From CAYRTV01 sp046483285 (GTDB taxonomy: Bacteria; Acidobacteriota; Aminicenantia; Aminicenantales; Aminicenantaceae), in NCBI GenBank assembly GCA_046483285.1, contig JAWODN010000036.1:1-33791 (forward strand): DNA of 33,791 bases, written 5' to 3'. Numbering within the stretch: the stretch's first letter is position 1; each line of letters opens with the position of its first letter. Below, in pieces: positions 24,199 to 31,217 of the stretch. The notes beneath the pieces are model-generated. The model made no database searches. It saw nothing but the letters and a program-made list of their open reading frames with translations, and had not been told where the DNA came from. The position numbers and the translations under genes were made by a program.

Positions 24199-25543
24199 TT
24201 CAACATTATAACATACGGCCGTTTTTCCATTTGGTTTCCATGTTTTGAAAAAACGTCTTCTTTGTGGAAGATACGGATTGTCACGGCCTGACTCACAGGC
24301 ATCATCAAGGAGCTGTTTCATTTCCCTTCAGTGAAACCTGTATCCATTATCGTGCCGGTTTACAATGAAGAACAATCAATTATTGAAAGTGTTAATTCTC
24401 TTTTATCACTGGAGTATCCGGAATACGAGGTGATCGTGGTTAATGACGGTTCTTCGGATTCGACCTTGTCCCGCATGATTCAGTACTTCAATTTAAAGCC
24501 CTCGAAAAAAGTATTCAGAAAAGTTCTTGAAACCAAACCTGTCAGGAATATTTACATTTCTTCCTCTCATCCGAGGCTCGTGGTACTAGACAAGGAGAAC
24601 GGTAAAAAGCAGATGCCTTAAATGCCGCTTTGAACACTGCCCGTTATCCCTTATTCTGTGCGGTCGATTCGGATTCAATCCTGGAGAAGGAAGTCTTGCT
24701 CAAAGTGGTTCGGCCTTTCATGGAAGAACCGGAAAGGATTGTAGCTGTCGGTGGTATAATCCGGATGAGTAATGGATGCCGGGTAGAATCAGGCCGGGTT
24801 TATGATATTGGGCTCCCCTGGAATATACTGGTCCTTTTTCAAATTTTCGAATATTTGAGGGCATTTCTCGGCGTCCGGCCGGGGCTTAGCATGATAAAAT
24901 GTCTGCTTATCATTTCAGGGGCTTTCGGTTTGTTCCGCAAGGATATCGCTCTCGCCTGCGGGGTTACCGAAAAGAAACAGTGGGAGAGGACATGGATCTT
25001 GTGGTTCGCATGCAGAAATATATGCGGGAGAAGAAATCTCCTTATTTGGTTAAATTTGTTCCAGACCCTATTTGCTGGACAGAGGGGCCTGATTCTCTCA
25101 AGATGGTAAGCAGGCAGCGTAACTGTTGGCACCGGGGACTTGTTGAATCCATCACCCACAGTTTCAAAATGTTTCTTAATCCCAGATATGGAATCACCGG
25201 ATTGCTGGCGATGCCTTTTTATACTGTTTTTGAAATGCTGAGGCTTGTTATTGAAATTTCCGGGTATGCTTTGTTTTTATTCTATGTCTTTTCGGGGAGA
25301 TTTAAAGAGACTTTTGTCTTGCTTTTTTATTTAGCCATTGTTTTTGGGAACATTCTATCTCTTTTTTCTATTCTTCTTGAAGAGTATTCCACTTATTGCT
25401 ATCCTAAACTAAAACACATCATGAGGTTAATGCTCTCAGCGGTTCTGGAGAATTTGGTGTATCGTCAGACTTTAGCTTTTATTCGCTTTAAATCTTTCAT
25501 CGACCTTTTACTGGGGAACTATGCGGAAAAGAGGATTCGGACG
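24199..25543 (+). pseudogene. Family-2 glycosyltransferase pseudogene, multiply broken
   Basis: Pieces of one membrane-bound GT2 (BcsA/PgaC-like) lie in order in three frames. Frame A carries the N-terminal membrane remnant ending SSLWKIRIVTA, a TGA at 24289, then PVSIIVPVYNEE up to LDKENG. A missing base in the A-run at 24604-24608 moves reading to frame B (KADALNAALNTARYPLF, then VDSDS). A missing base in the G-run at 24960-24963 moves it to frame C (GGYRKETVGEDMDLVVRM). The acceptor-site motif QxxRW reads QRNCW (Cys codon 25124-25126), losing the arginine. The C-terminal membrane helices run on in frame C straight into the next gene. With five lesions it should be inactive. The best conventional start, GTG at 24331, lies after the TGA. 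Confidence 0.85.
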
Positions 25544-26869
25544 ATGGAAGATCAGAGTTTTTTCCGTTTTTTTGTTTTGCCTGTTTCGGTTTTTCTCTTA
25601 ATCGGCTTTGTTTATCCTCAAGAATTAAGCTTAATCGAAAAGGCTCAAAAAGCTCTTCAAGAAGGAGAGTATGAGCGGGCCATACAGCTCTGTCAGGAAG
25701 GCTTGGAAGAATCCCCTAATGACTATCAGCTCAATTTTATCTTGGCCCGGGCTTATGCTTTTTCAGGAGAATATAAGAAGGCCGGGGAAGCGGGCGATAT
25801 TTTGTTATCCCTCTTTCCGGAGAACACGGATGTGCTTTTATTTATGGCCCGGCTGAATGCTTGGGATAAGAACTATCAGGAAGCCGCTCAAGGTTACCGT
25901 CTGGTCCTTGAAATTCAACCGGGGAATCTGGAAGCGAGGATAGGCCTGGCTGAATTAGCTGCCTGGCAAGGGAAATATAGGGAGGCGGTTCAACTTTATC
26001 AGGAAATTTTAGTTGATGATCAGCAAAATCATCAGGCTGTCTTTCGTCTTGGTCAGGTGTATTTATGGCAAGGGAACCGTCAGAAAGCCAGGGAATACTT
26101 CCGTCGTGCTTTAAGTTTAGATCCGGGAAACCCGCGTTATCAGGAGGCCCTGAGATCAGCCTTGTCTTTTATAAAGAGAAGGTCAGGCCTTTACTATGAT
26201 TTTAGTCTCGAAAAATTCAGTGATAAGCGCCAGGACTATCGCGACGACCGTTTGGTTTTGGAGCTTCTTTTGCCGGAAAACAGGGGAAATATTTTATTTA
26301 AAATTGGACAGACCAGCCGATTTAATCAGAAAGATTATCAATACGGGTTGGAAGCCTACCCTCTTATCAGCCGCGCAACTTACGGACATTTCGAATTTTT
26401 TCATTCCTCACCGGGAGTTCATTTTCCTCTTACGCTTTACCATTTGGAGCTCTACCAGAGAGTATTGGGAAGCGGTGAATTGTCCCTTGGTTACAGGCGA
26501 TATAATTTTGAAACGGAAAGTGTTCCTTTTTATGTGGGCTCAGCAGGTATTTACCGGGGGCCTTATTATGCTTTTCTTCGCTGTCTTGTTTCTTCTAGTG
26601 AAGAAGGAAGCGAGTTCACTTGGGTAATTCAGGGCAGGCGCTATTTTTCACCGGTTAATTTTATTTATCTCGGCTATGGGCAAGGAAGCCGGCCGGTGGA
26701 GATTGTGACTCTGGAGGATTTTCTGGCTGGAAGAAGTTCTCTTTTTCTGGCCGGAGGAGACTGGATATTTTGGCAAAGTTTCCGCTTTAGAGTCCAGTGG
26801 CTTTTCAGAAAAGACAGCAGTGGCCTTCAAAGAAATTCGCTGTTTTTAAGCCTGGGTTATGTCTTTTAA
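25544..26869 (+). CDS. TPR protein with YaiO-type outer-membrane barrel
   Basis: From the ATG at 25544 the protein has 441 residues. It has a signal-peptide-like N-terminus (hydrophobic VLPVSVFLLIGFVYP, cleavage near Q-E), then about five TPR units (about 28-205, for example YERAIQLCQEGLEESPNDYQ). A YaiO/PgaA-like barrel follows (about 215-441), ending GYVF. GAGG lies nine bases before this ATG. The frame is open leftwards into the glycosyltransferase remnant, so a fused product is formally possible. In another frame the glycosyltransferase tail reads WGTMRKRGFGRW, which resembles a normal family C-terminus, so I infer two original overlapping genes. The neighbour suggests export of a polysaccharide. 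Codon use is more AT-rich than in the sodium-pump genes, compatible with transfer. Confidence 0.8.
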   Translation: MEDQSFFRFFVLPVSVFLLIGFVYPQELSLIEKAQKALQEGEYERAIQLCQEGLEESPNDYQLNFILARAYAFSGEYKKAGEAGDILLSLFPENTDVLLFMARLNAWDKNYQEAAQGYRLVLEIQPGNLEARIGLAELAAWQGKYREAVQLYQEILVDDQQNHQAVFRLGQVYLWQGNRQKAREYFRRALSLDPGNPRYQEALRSALSFIKRRSGLYYDFSLEKFSDKRQDYRDDRLVLELLLPENRGNILFKIGQTSRFNQKDYQYGLEAYPLISRATYGHFEFFHSSPGVHFPLTLYHLELYQRVLGSGELSLGYRRYNFETESVPFYVGSAGIYRGPYYAFLRCLVSSSEEGSEFTWVIQGRRYFSPVNFIYLGYGQGSRPVEIVTLEDFLAGRSSLFLAGGDWIFWQSFRFRVQWLFRKDSSGLQRNSLFLSLGYVF

Positions 26870-26891
26870 AGCTGCGGGAAAAAACCCTTGC

Positions 26892-27142
26892 TCACCTCTG
26901 TTTTCTTATTCTTTCACACTTCCAAACAATCTCATTTTCATGATCCACCCGGATTAATCCATCTTGGTATTCAAAAGTTTGAAGGGTTTGATTTCTTTGA
27001 TCGATAATCTCAAAAATAAATATGCTGTTGAATGGACTTTTTCAGTAGATTCTGAATTATAGGTCTGGCTGATGATTCCGCTGCCCGTTTCGGCCGGCCG
27101 GAGAATTCGCTTCAGTTGATTTATGAAGCCGACATGAGGCAT
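26892..27142 (-). pseudogene. Frameshifted fragment of an unknown gene
   Basis: On the minus strand an ATG at 27142 opens a frame reading to VHSTAYLF. After the 5-base homopolymer at 27016-27012 the sensible reading continues in another frame as EIIDQRNQTLQTFEYQDGLI and VDHENEIVWKCERIRKQR, ending at 26892. One extra T in the run would join them into one protein of about 83 residues. I do not recognise it. It fills most of the gap between the YaiO-type gene and the DUF4197 gene. The alternative is chance open frames. Confidence 0.4.
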
Positions 27143-27170
27143 AATTAGTATCCGGCTTATTTACGGGCCG

Positions 27171-27935
27171 GTGAAAACATTGCTTTCGATGATAAAAAGA
27201 ATCATACCTATTGCTTTAATAATGACTTTTGCGGGTTGCGCCGAACTGATGCAGATTGCCGAACAGGTAGACACCCGGCGCCCGCTGACACAGCAGGAAG
27301 TTATTAACGGATTGAAACAGGCGCTTACCATAGGCGCCGATTCGGCCGCTTCCAAACTGTCAGCCGTTGACGGATATTACCGTGATAATCTGGTCAGGAT
27401 TATGCTGCCGCCTGAAGCGGAAGTGATCACGGGGAACATATCCCTCATCCCCGGCGGCGAAAAGATGGTGGAAAATGTTATTCTCCGCATCAACCGCGCC
27501 GCCGAAAACGCAGCAAGAGAGGCCGCCCCGATTTTTGCCGGTGCTGTTTCCAATATGACCATCCATGACGGATTTGAAATTCTCCGGGGCGAAAAAGATG
27601 CCGCCACCCAATACTTGAAAGTTCAGACTTACGGCAAGCTATACAATCTTTACCAGCCAAAGATCAAAAACTCAATCGACAAAACCATAGTGGGCGGCAT
27701 CTCCACCGCTGAATCATGGGAACTGCTCACAGGACATTGGAACACCCTGGCCGGATCAACGGCAGGTAAAATAGCCGGCCTGAAATCTGTGGATATCGAA
27801 CTGGACAGGTACCTGACCGAACAGGCGCTCAAAGGACTGTTCCTGAAGCTTGCGCAGGAGGAAAAAAAAATACGCACCGATCCTGCCGCACGGGTAACGG
27901 AACTTTTAAAAAGGGTTTTTGGTCAAACAGAATAA
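27171..27935 (+). CDS. DUF4197 lipoprotein
   Basis: This 254-residue protein has a lipoprotein signal (hydrophobic residues 11-19, then FAGC with Cys23). The mature part matches DUF4197: a helix LTQQEVINGLKQALTIGADSAASKL, then DGYYRDNLVRIMLPPEA, an AAREAAPIF helix and a C-terminal ALKGLFLKLAQEEKKIR segment. The fold is helical and the function unknown; members are found in many Gram-negative bacteria. The start could be GTG at 27171 or ATG at 27189; neither has a strong ribosome site and either keeps the lipoprotein signal. It stands alone. Confidence 0.87.
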   Translation: MKTLLSMIKRIIPIALIMTFAGCAELMQIAEQVDTRRPLTQQEVINGLKQALTIGADSAASKLSAVDGYYRDNLVRIMLPPEAEVITGNISLIPGGEKMVENVILRINRAAENAAREAAPIFAGAVSNMTIHDGFEILRGEKDAATQYLKVQTYGKLYNLYQPKIKNSIDKTIVGGISTAESWELLTGHWNTLAGSTAGKIAGLKSVDIELDRYLTEQALKGLFLKLAQEEKKIRTDPAARVTELLKRVFGQTE

Positions 27936-28050
27936 AACTGAGGCTGAATCAATTGCCTTTCCGGTGATAGCCTGGGGATCGAACGTCAAAAGCTCAATTA
28001 AACCGGTTCCCTGTGGTATTTGAATTCCTTTGCCGCTGCGCTCCTCAGGA

Positions 28051-28113
28051 CGACAATGAATTAGCGAATTGTCGTTGTCTGCGGCAATCCCGGCGCGTTC
28101 ATTATTCAGGTTA
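28051..28113 (+). repeat. 72-bp repeat family, partial copy 3, with adjacent hairpin
   Basis: CGACAAT/ATTGTCG (28051-28057 and 28068-28074) forms a perfect 7-bp stem. Positions 28078-28113 (TCTGCGGCAATCCCGGCGCG and the following 16 bases) match the 3' half of the 72-bp family. The repeat's final TTA (28111-28113) is the TAA stop codon of the minus-strand amide hydrolase gene, so the repeat lies exactly at the gene end. Confidence 0.65.
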
Positions 28114-29355
28114 GAAGCCGGCTGCCTGAGAGGCCCGGGGAAAATTCCGGAATAAAAGCTTGACTGCCTTTTCCTGCATCATTAACTGGGTTTTAACCAA
28201 TAATTCCTGAGAGCGGGGTTTTCCTTTCAGATTCGTTTCGGTTGCATGGAGGATGTCTTGTTCGATGGAAATAAGCCGGGTGAGAATACCGGTGCCGTTT
28301 TTGTTGATGACCGGAGCCAGGTTGAGATACCTGTCGCGGGAACCGCCGCTTAAAGGAAAAATGCGTTTGTGCCAATAGTCCGCGAAACGCTCTATAGGGG
28401 CGTGGGGTTCTCCATAAGTTATTCCGAGTTTTTCACCGCCGCAAACCCACAGGGGAAGGGCCACGGAACAGAGGGGATGCCCGACCCGGGTCCACATGGT
28501 CACGGCTGCAGGGTCTTCATCTTTTTTTACTCCGTGAAAGACGGTGGTGGAGATTGCGGTGTTGCGGGCTATGCTGTCCGCCATGTGGAAGTACCGGTGG
28601 TCGCGGCTGTGGGCGGGAAGCTTGCCCCGCAAAGGATCGATGCCGGTCAAGCTGTTGACCATATCGCGGGAGGCGGAAATTAAAATCCAATTGTGGGTGA
28701 TTCCGCCGGTTGCCGAGGCTTCGAGAAAAAGTTTGCTTATCCGGTTGAAACGGATATATCCGGCTCCTGTGCGTGGAGCGCCGGTGTAGGAAAAATTGGT
28801 GCGGACAATATATCCTTCCGGTGCCATTTCCGGATCGCCGGCGTCCAGGCGGACATGGCTGTGGTTGCCGGTTTCAAAAAAGGAGGCTCCTCCCTGAGCG
28901 TCAATCACTCCGAAATTGGAGTCCACATTTCTTTTTCCTTCCGTTTCTTTCAGAAACGCTTCAAATTCCTCTACGGTTGCGCACTGTTCCAGCGCAAGGC
29001 GCATCAGCCGGCCGTTTCCGAGGGAGGAGTGGGGAGTCTTATTTTTATCAGCCCCGGTGTTTATGTTGTAAGACATGGAGTTCATGATGCATAAGCCTGC
29101 GGAATTGACTCCGGACCAGATGCTGTTCCCGTAAGCATCCGAGCTGTTGGCGATACCGATAAAATCGTATTTTTCCCCTTGAATATAGATAACATGATTG
29201 TAAGGAGTTCCGGTGTCACGGTTTTTCCAGAGAAGCGGCCGTCCGTCCGGAGTGGCCTTGCCGGATATCACCGCCACCGTGCACGGCCAGGCCGGCAGGA
29301 CTATAAAAACAATTGTGACTATAAGAAAAACCGATAAGGTTTTGAAATTTCGCAT
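28111..29355 (-). CDS. Secreted Ntn-type linear amide C-N hydrolase (choloylglycine/acyltransferase-like)
   Basis: This 414-residue protein begins with a signal peptide (residues 1-24) ending LPAWP. The next residue, Cys25, starts CTVAVISGKATPDGRPLLWKNRD in two consecutive motifs: Cys-Thr followed by a DGRPLLWKNRD stretch with the usual Arg/Asp pair. In this superfamily the N-terminal cysteine is the nucleophile, so signal cleavage would itself create the active enzyme. GNSIWSGVNSAGLCIMNS is the expected substrate-binding strand. Relatives include choloylglycine hydrolases, penicillin V acylases and C45/C69-like dipeptidases; substrate is unknown. The ATG at 29355 is chosen for the AAGGAAG ribosome site; earlier in-frame codons read through an IS relic on the other strand and lack one. 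Confidence 0.85.
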   Translation of the reverse strand: MRNFKTLSVFLIVTIVFIVLPAWPCTVAVISGKATPDGRPLLWKNRDTGTPYNHVIYIQGEKYDFIGIANSSDAYGNSIWSGVNSAGLCIMNSMSYNINTGADKNKTPHSSLGNGRLMRLALEQCATVEEFEAFLKETEGKRNVDSNFGVIDAQGGASFFETGNHSHVRLDAGDPEMAPEGYIVRTNFSYTGAPRTGAGYIRFNRISKLFLEASATGGITHNWILISASRDMVNSLTGIDPLRGKLPAHSRDHRYFHMADSIARNTAISTTVFHGVKKDEDPAAVTMWTRVGHPLCSVALPLWVCGGEKLGITYGEPHAPIERFADYWHKRIFPLSGGSRDRYLNLAPVINKNGTGILTRLISIEQDILHATETNLKGKPRSQELLVKTQLMMQEKAVKLLFRNFPRASQAAGF

Positions 29356-29403
29356 GGCATCACTTCCTTCGCAAATGATTATAGCGTTTTGGGTGGATTC
29401 TTG

Positions 29404-29625
29404 CCATTGAAAAAGAGAAAGGCATATAATGACAATTTCAAAGCGAGAGTCGCGATGGAAACGGTCAAGGCGTAACGAACGATTTCGGAGATAGCCGGAC
29501 AGTTCGAGGTTCATTCCAATCCGATCATCAAATGGAAAAAGCAGCTTTTGGAGATGTCTTCATTGTTTTTTTTTAAAAGGAAAGACCCGGAGATTGAGGA
29601 ACAGCGGAATTTGACAACTTTTTAA
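29404..29625 (+). pseudogene. IS3-family transposase orfA relic
   Basis: One frame reads KKRKAYNDNFKARVAMETVK, then a TAA stop (29473-29475), then RTISEIAGQFEVHSNPIIKW and KKQLLEMSSLFFFKRKDPEIEE to a TAA at 29623. This is the helix-turn-helix region of IS3/IS911-like orfA, where xxNFKxxVAxEA and TISEIA..F.VHPN.I..WKKQLLE are conserved. The internal stop replaces a Gln-like codon. No orfB and no terminal repeats are visible, so it is a dead fragment of about 74 codons. Its last codons contain the -35 box of the next operon. Confidence 0.88.
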
Positions 29626-29639
29626 TAATGTTATACATT
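29611..29639 (+). promoter_or_regulatory. Promoter of the relBE-type pair
   Basis: A perfect TTGACA (29611-29616) and TACATT (29634-29639), with a 17-base spacer, lie 26 bases before the antitoxin ATG. The -35 box lies within the transposase relic. Confidence 0.6.
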
Positions 29640-29646
29640 GTATAAC
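29630..29646 (+). promoter_or_regulatory. Operator palindrome over the relBE-type promoter
   Basis: GTTATAC-ATT-GTATAAC is a perfect 7-bp inverted repeat with a 3-base centre. It covers the -10 box, the position expected for autorepression by a ribbon-helix-helix antitoxin. Confidence 0.65.
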
Positions 29647-29665
29647 GAATGGAAGGAGGTACGAA

Positions 29666-29878
29666 ATGTTTGCGATTCGTTTAGATAAGGAACTGGAAAA
29701 AGAAATCGAGCTGCTGGCCAAAAAACAAGGCAATAATAAAAGTGCAGTGGTTCGCGAAGCCATAATTCGATATTTAGAGGATAATGAGGATCTGCAAGTT
29801 GCAAAAGAATCCCTATCCAAAATGAAAAGCGACAAACCACTGAAACAACTGAGGAAAGAGCTTGGGCTGGACCGTTAG
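29666..29878 (+). CDS. Ribbon-helix-helix antitoxin (RelB/CopG-like)
   Basis: This 70-residue protein has an N-terminal ribbon-helix-helix domain: strand MFAIRLDKELEKEIELLAKK, then the helix pair NNKSAVVREAIIRYLED. A C-terminal tail should bind the toxin. A strong AAGGAGG site lies six bases before the ATG. Its dimer would read the palindrome overlapping the promoter. It overlaps the toxin gene by 17 bases, so the two are translationally coupled. Confidence 0.92.
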   Translation: MFAIRLDKELEKEIELLAKKQGNNKSAVVREAIIRYLEDNEDLQVAKESLSKMKSDKPLKQLRKELGLDR

Positions 29879-30134
29879 AATCAGTGATGTCGCAGAGCGG
29901 CAGCTGCGAAAGCTTGACCGCCCTGTCCAAGAGCGCATTCTTGATTGGTTGAATGACCGGATTGAAGGGTGTAAAAATCCCCGGCATTTTGGGGAACCAC
30001 TGAAAGGAGGCTTGGCCGGATTTTGGCGATACAGAGTAGGGGATTACCGCATAATATGTGATATTCGGGATCAAAAAATAATCGTTTTGGTTCTTTCCGT
30101 CGGCCATCGCGGGGATATTTATAAACGGAAGTAA
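29862..30134 (+). CDS. RelE/ParE-type toxin
   Basis: This 90-residue protein has the RelE fold: VRISDVAERQLRKLDRPVQERI, then PLKGGLAGFWRYRVGDYRIICDI and VLVLSVGHRGDIYKR. The last strand with its HR-x-x-IYK ending and the arginine in YRVGDYRI are the features of mRNA-cleaving RelE enzymes that act in the ribosomal A site. The start is a TTG at 29862, with GAGGAAAG seven to ten bases upstream inside the antitoxin gene. It looks intact. Confidence 0.92.
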   Translation: MGWTVRISDVAERQLRKLDRPVQERILDWLNDRIEGCKNPRHFGEPLKGGLAGFWRYRVGDYRIICDIRDQKIIVLVLSVGHRGDIYKRK

Positions 30135-30208
30135 TATATCCCTTACTGGACATCATAACAGGAGAGAAGAGAAATTCAATTCAGGCAAATCGGCCTTGTG
30201 AAGAAATC

Positions 30209-30688
30209 ATGTGGGTATTAATTGTCATCGGATTCATTCTGATACTGGTTGGGCTGATCGGAAGCGTGGCCCCGGCCCTGGCCGGGCCGCCTTTCAGTTT
30301 CGCAGCCCTGATTCTTTTGTCCATTGCCAAAGGATGGGAGCCTTTCAGTGCCGAGTTTTTGATCATCATGGGGATTTTAACCGCATCCGCCTTGGCGCTT
30401 GATTACATTCTGCCTGCAGCCGGAGCGCGCCGCTTCGGCGCGTCCAAGTATGGTTTCTGGGGCGCCGCTATAGGCATGCTTGCGGGGATTATATATGCTC
30501 CCCCCTTGGGAATGATCATCGGCGCCTTTTTGGGTGCGGTGGCGGGTGAAATGATTAAATTGAATGAAGCCCGGCGTGCGCTGAGGGCCGGCTGGGGAGT
30601 TTTTATAGGTTTTATGCTGGCCACGCTTTATAAAATAGTTTTGGCCGGTGTTATGGCTTTTTATTATATAAAAGGCGTGTTTTTTTAG
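30209..30688 (+). CDS. DUF456 membrane protein
   Basis: This 159-residue protein is almost wholly hydrophobic, with four to five helices and glycine-rich turns. It fits DUF456: PALAGPPFSFAALILL, then DYILPAAGARRFGASKYGFWGAAIGMLAGI and a final helix pair around GAVAGEMI. The middle stretch with its Gly/Ala-Arg-Arg-x-Gly-x-Ser/Thr is the part shared across the family. Function is unknown. The ribosome site is weak (GAAGAAATC before the ATG). It lies alone between the relBE pair and a GH97 relic. Confidence 0.87.
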   Translation: MWVLIVIGFILILVGLIGSVAPALAGPPFSFAALILLSIAKGWEPFSAEFLIIMGILTASALALDYILPAAGARRFGASKYGFWGAAIGMLAGIIYAPPLGMIIGAFLGAVAGEMIKLNEARRALRAGWGVFIGFMLATLYKIVLAGVMAFYYIKGVFF

Positions 30689-30697
30689 AACGCCGGC

Positions 30698-30735
30698 TTC
30701 TGCGGAAATCCCGGCCCTTGAATAAGCCAGGCTTA
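30698..30735 (+). repeat. 72-bp repeat family, partial copy 4
   Basis: TTCTGCGGAAATCCCGGCCC followed by TTGAATAAGCCAGGCTTA matches the 3' half of copies at 364-435 and 16001-16072. It lies 10 bases after the DUF456 stop and 17 bases before the GH97 relic start. Confidence 0.65.
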
Positions 30736-30752
30736 GGAGAAAGGAGGCATTC

Positions 30753-31206
30753 ATGAAGTGTGCCGCTGTTTTTACTTTAACGGTCTTATTTCTTTTCCAT
30801 CCCATTCTTATGTTTCCCGAAGAAACAATCTAAAATCACCCGACGGCGAAATTGAAATCCGTATTTTCATCGGCGGGAAAATAAAATGGTCCGTCTGTTT
30901 CAAAAACCGTTTTATTGGAAGCGGAGGTATCCGAAGGTATCCGAATACATTGTGGCGGCGAGAAGAAAGGACGAAAAATGGTATATAGGGGCGCTCACCA
31001 ATTGGACGCCCCGCGTATTTGATTTGAATCTTTCATTCCTGGACGAGGGAACCTACACCGCTGAAATCATGAAAGACGGAGTCAATGCGCACAAACATGC
31101 AGAGGATTATCAAAAAACTGTCCAGGAAGTCACTGCTGGAAGTGTTGTCAATATAAAAACGGCACCAGGCGGGGGCTGGGCGGCTGTGCTGACCAAGAAA
31201 GACTGA
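30753..31206 (+). pseudogene. GH97 glycoside hydrolase remnant, both ends kept, core deleted
   Basis: The start is genuine: AGGAGG precedes an ATG at 30753 and a signal peptide follows (MKCAAVFTLTVLFLF). The frame stops at TAA 30831. One base off, the sequence reads NLKSPDGEIEIRIFIGGKIK, the usual opening of the GH97 N-terminal domain. By about 30900 it is already in the GH97 C-terminal domain: TVLLEAEVSE, then YIVAARRKDEKWYIGALTNW, DGVNAHKHAEDYQK and PGGGWAAVL to 31206. A tandem duplication of GGTATCCGAA (30926-30945) breaks the frame once more; removing one copy gives EVSEYIVAARR. A full GH97 has about 650 residues, so some 500 including the catalytic barrel are gone. The intact C-terminal frame (30886-31206) might still be translated but has no ribosome site. 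Confidence 0.88.
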
Positions 31207-31217
31207 GAAGAAGACAC

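Noticed and set aside
24604..24608. Programmed frameshift in the glycosyltransferase
   Set aside because: The family is not known for recoding, there is no stimulatory structure I can see, and the same gene has a stop codon, a second frameshift and a lost catalytic residue.
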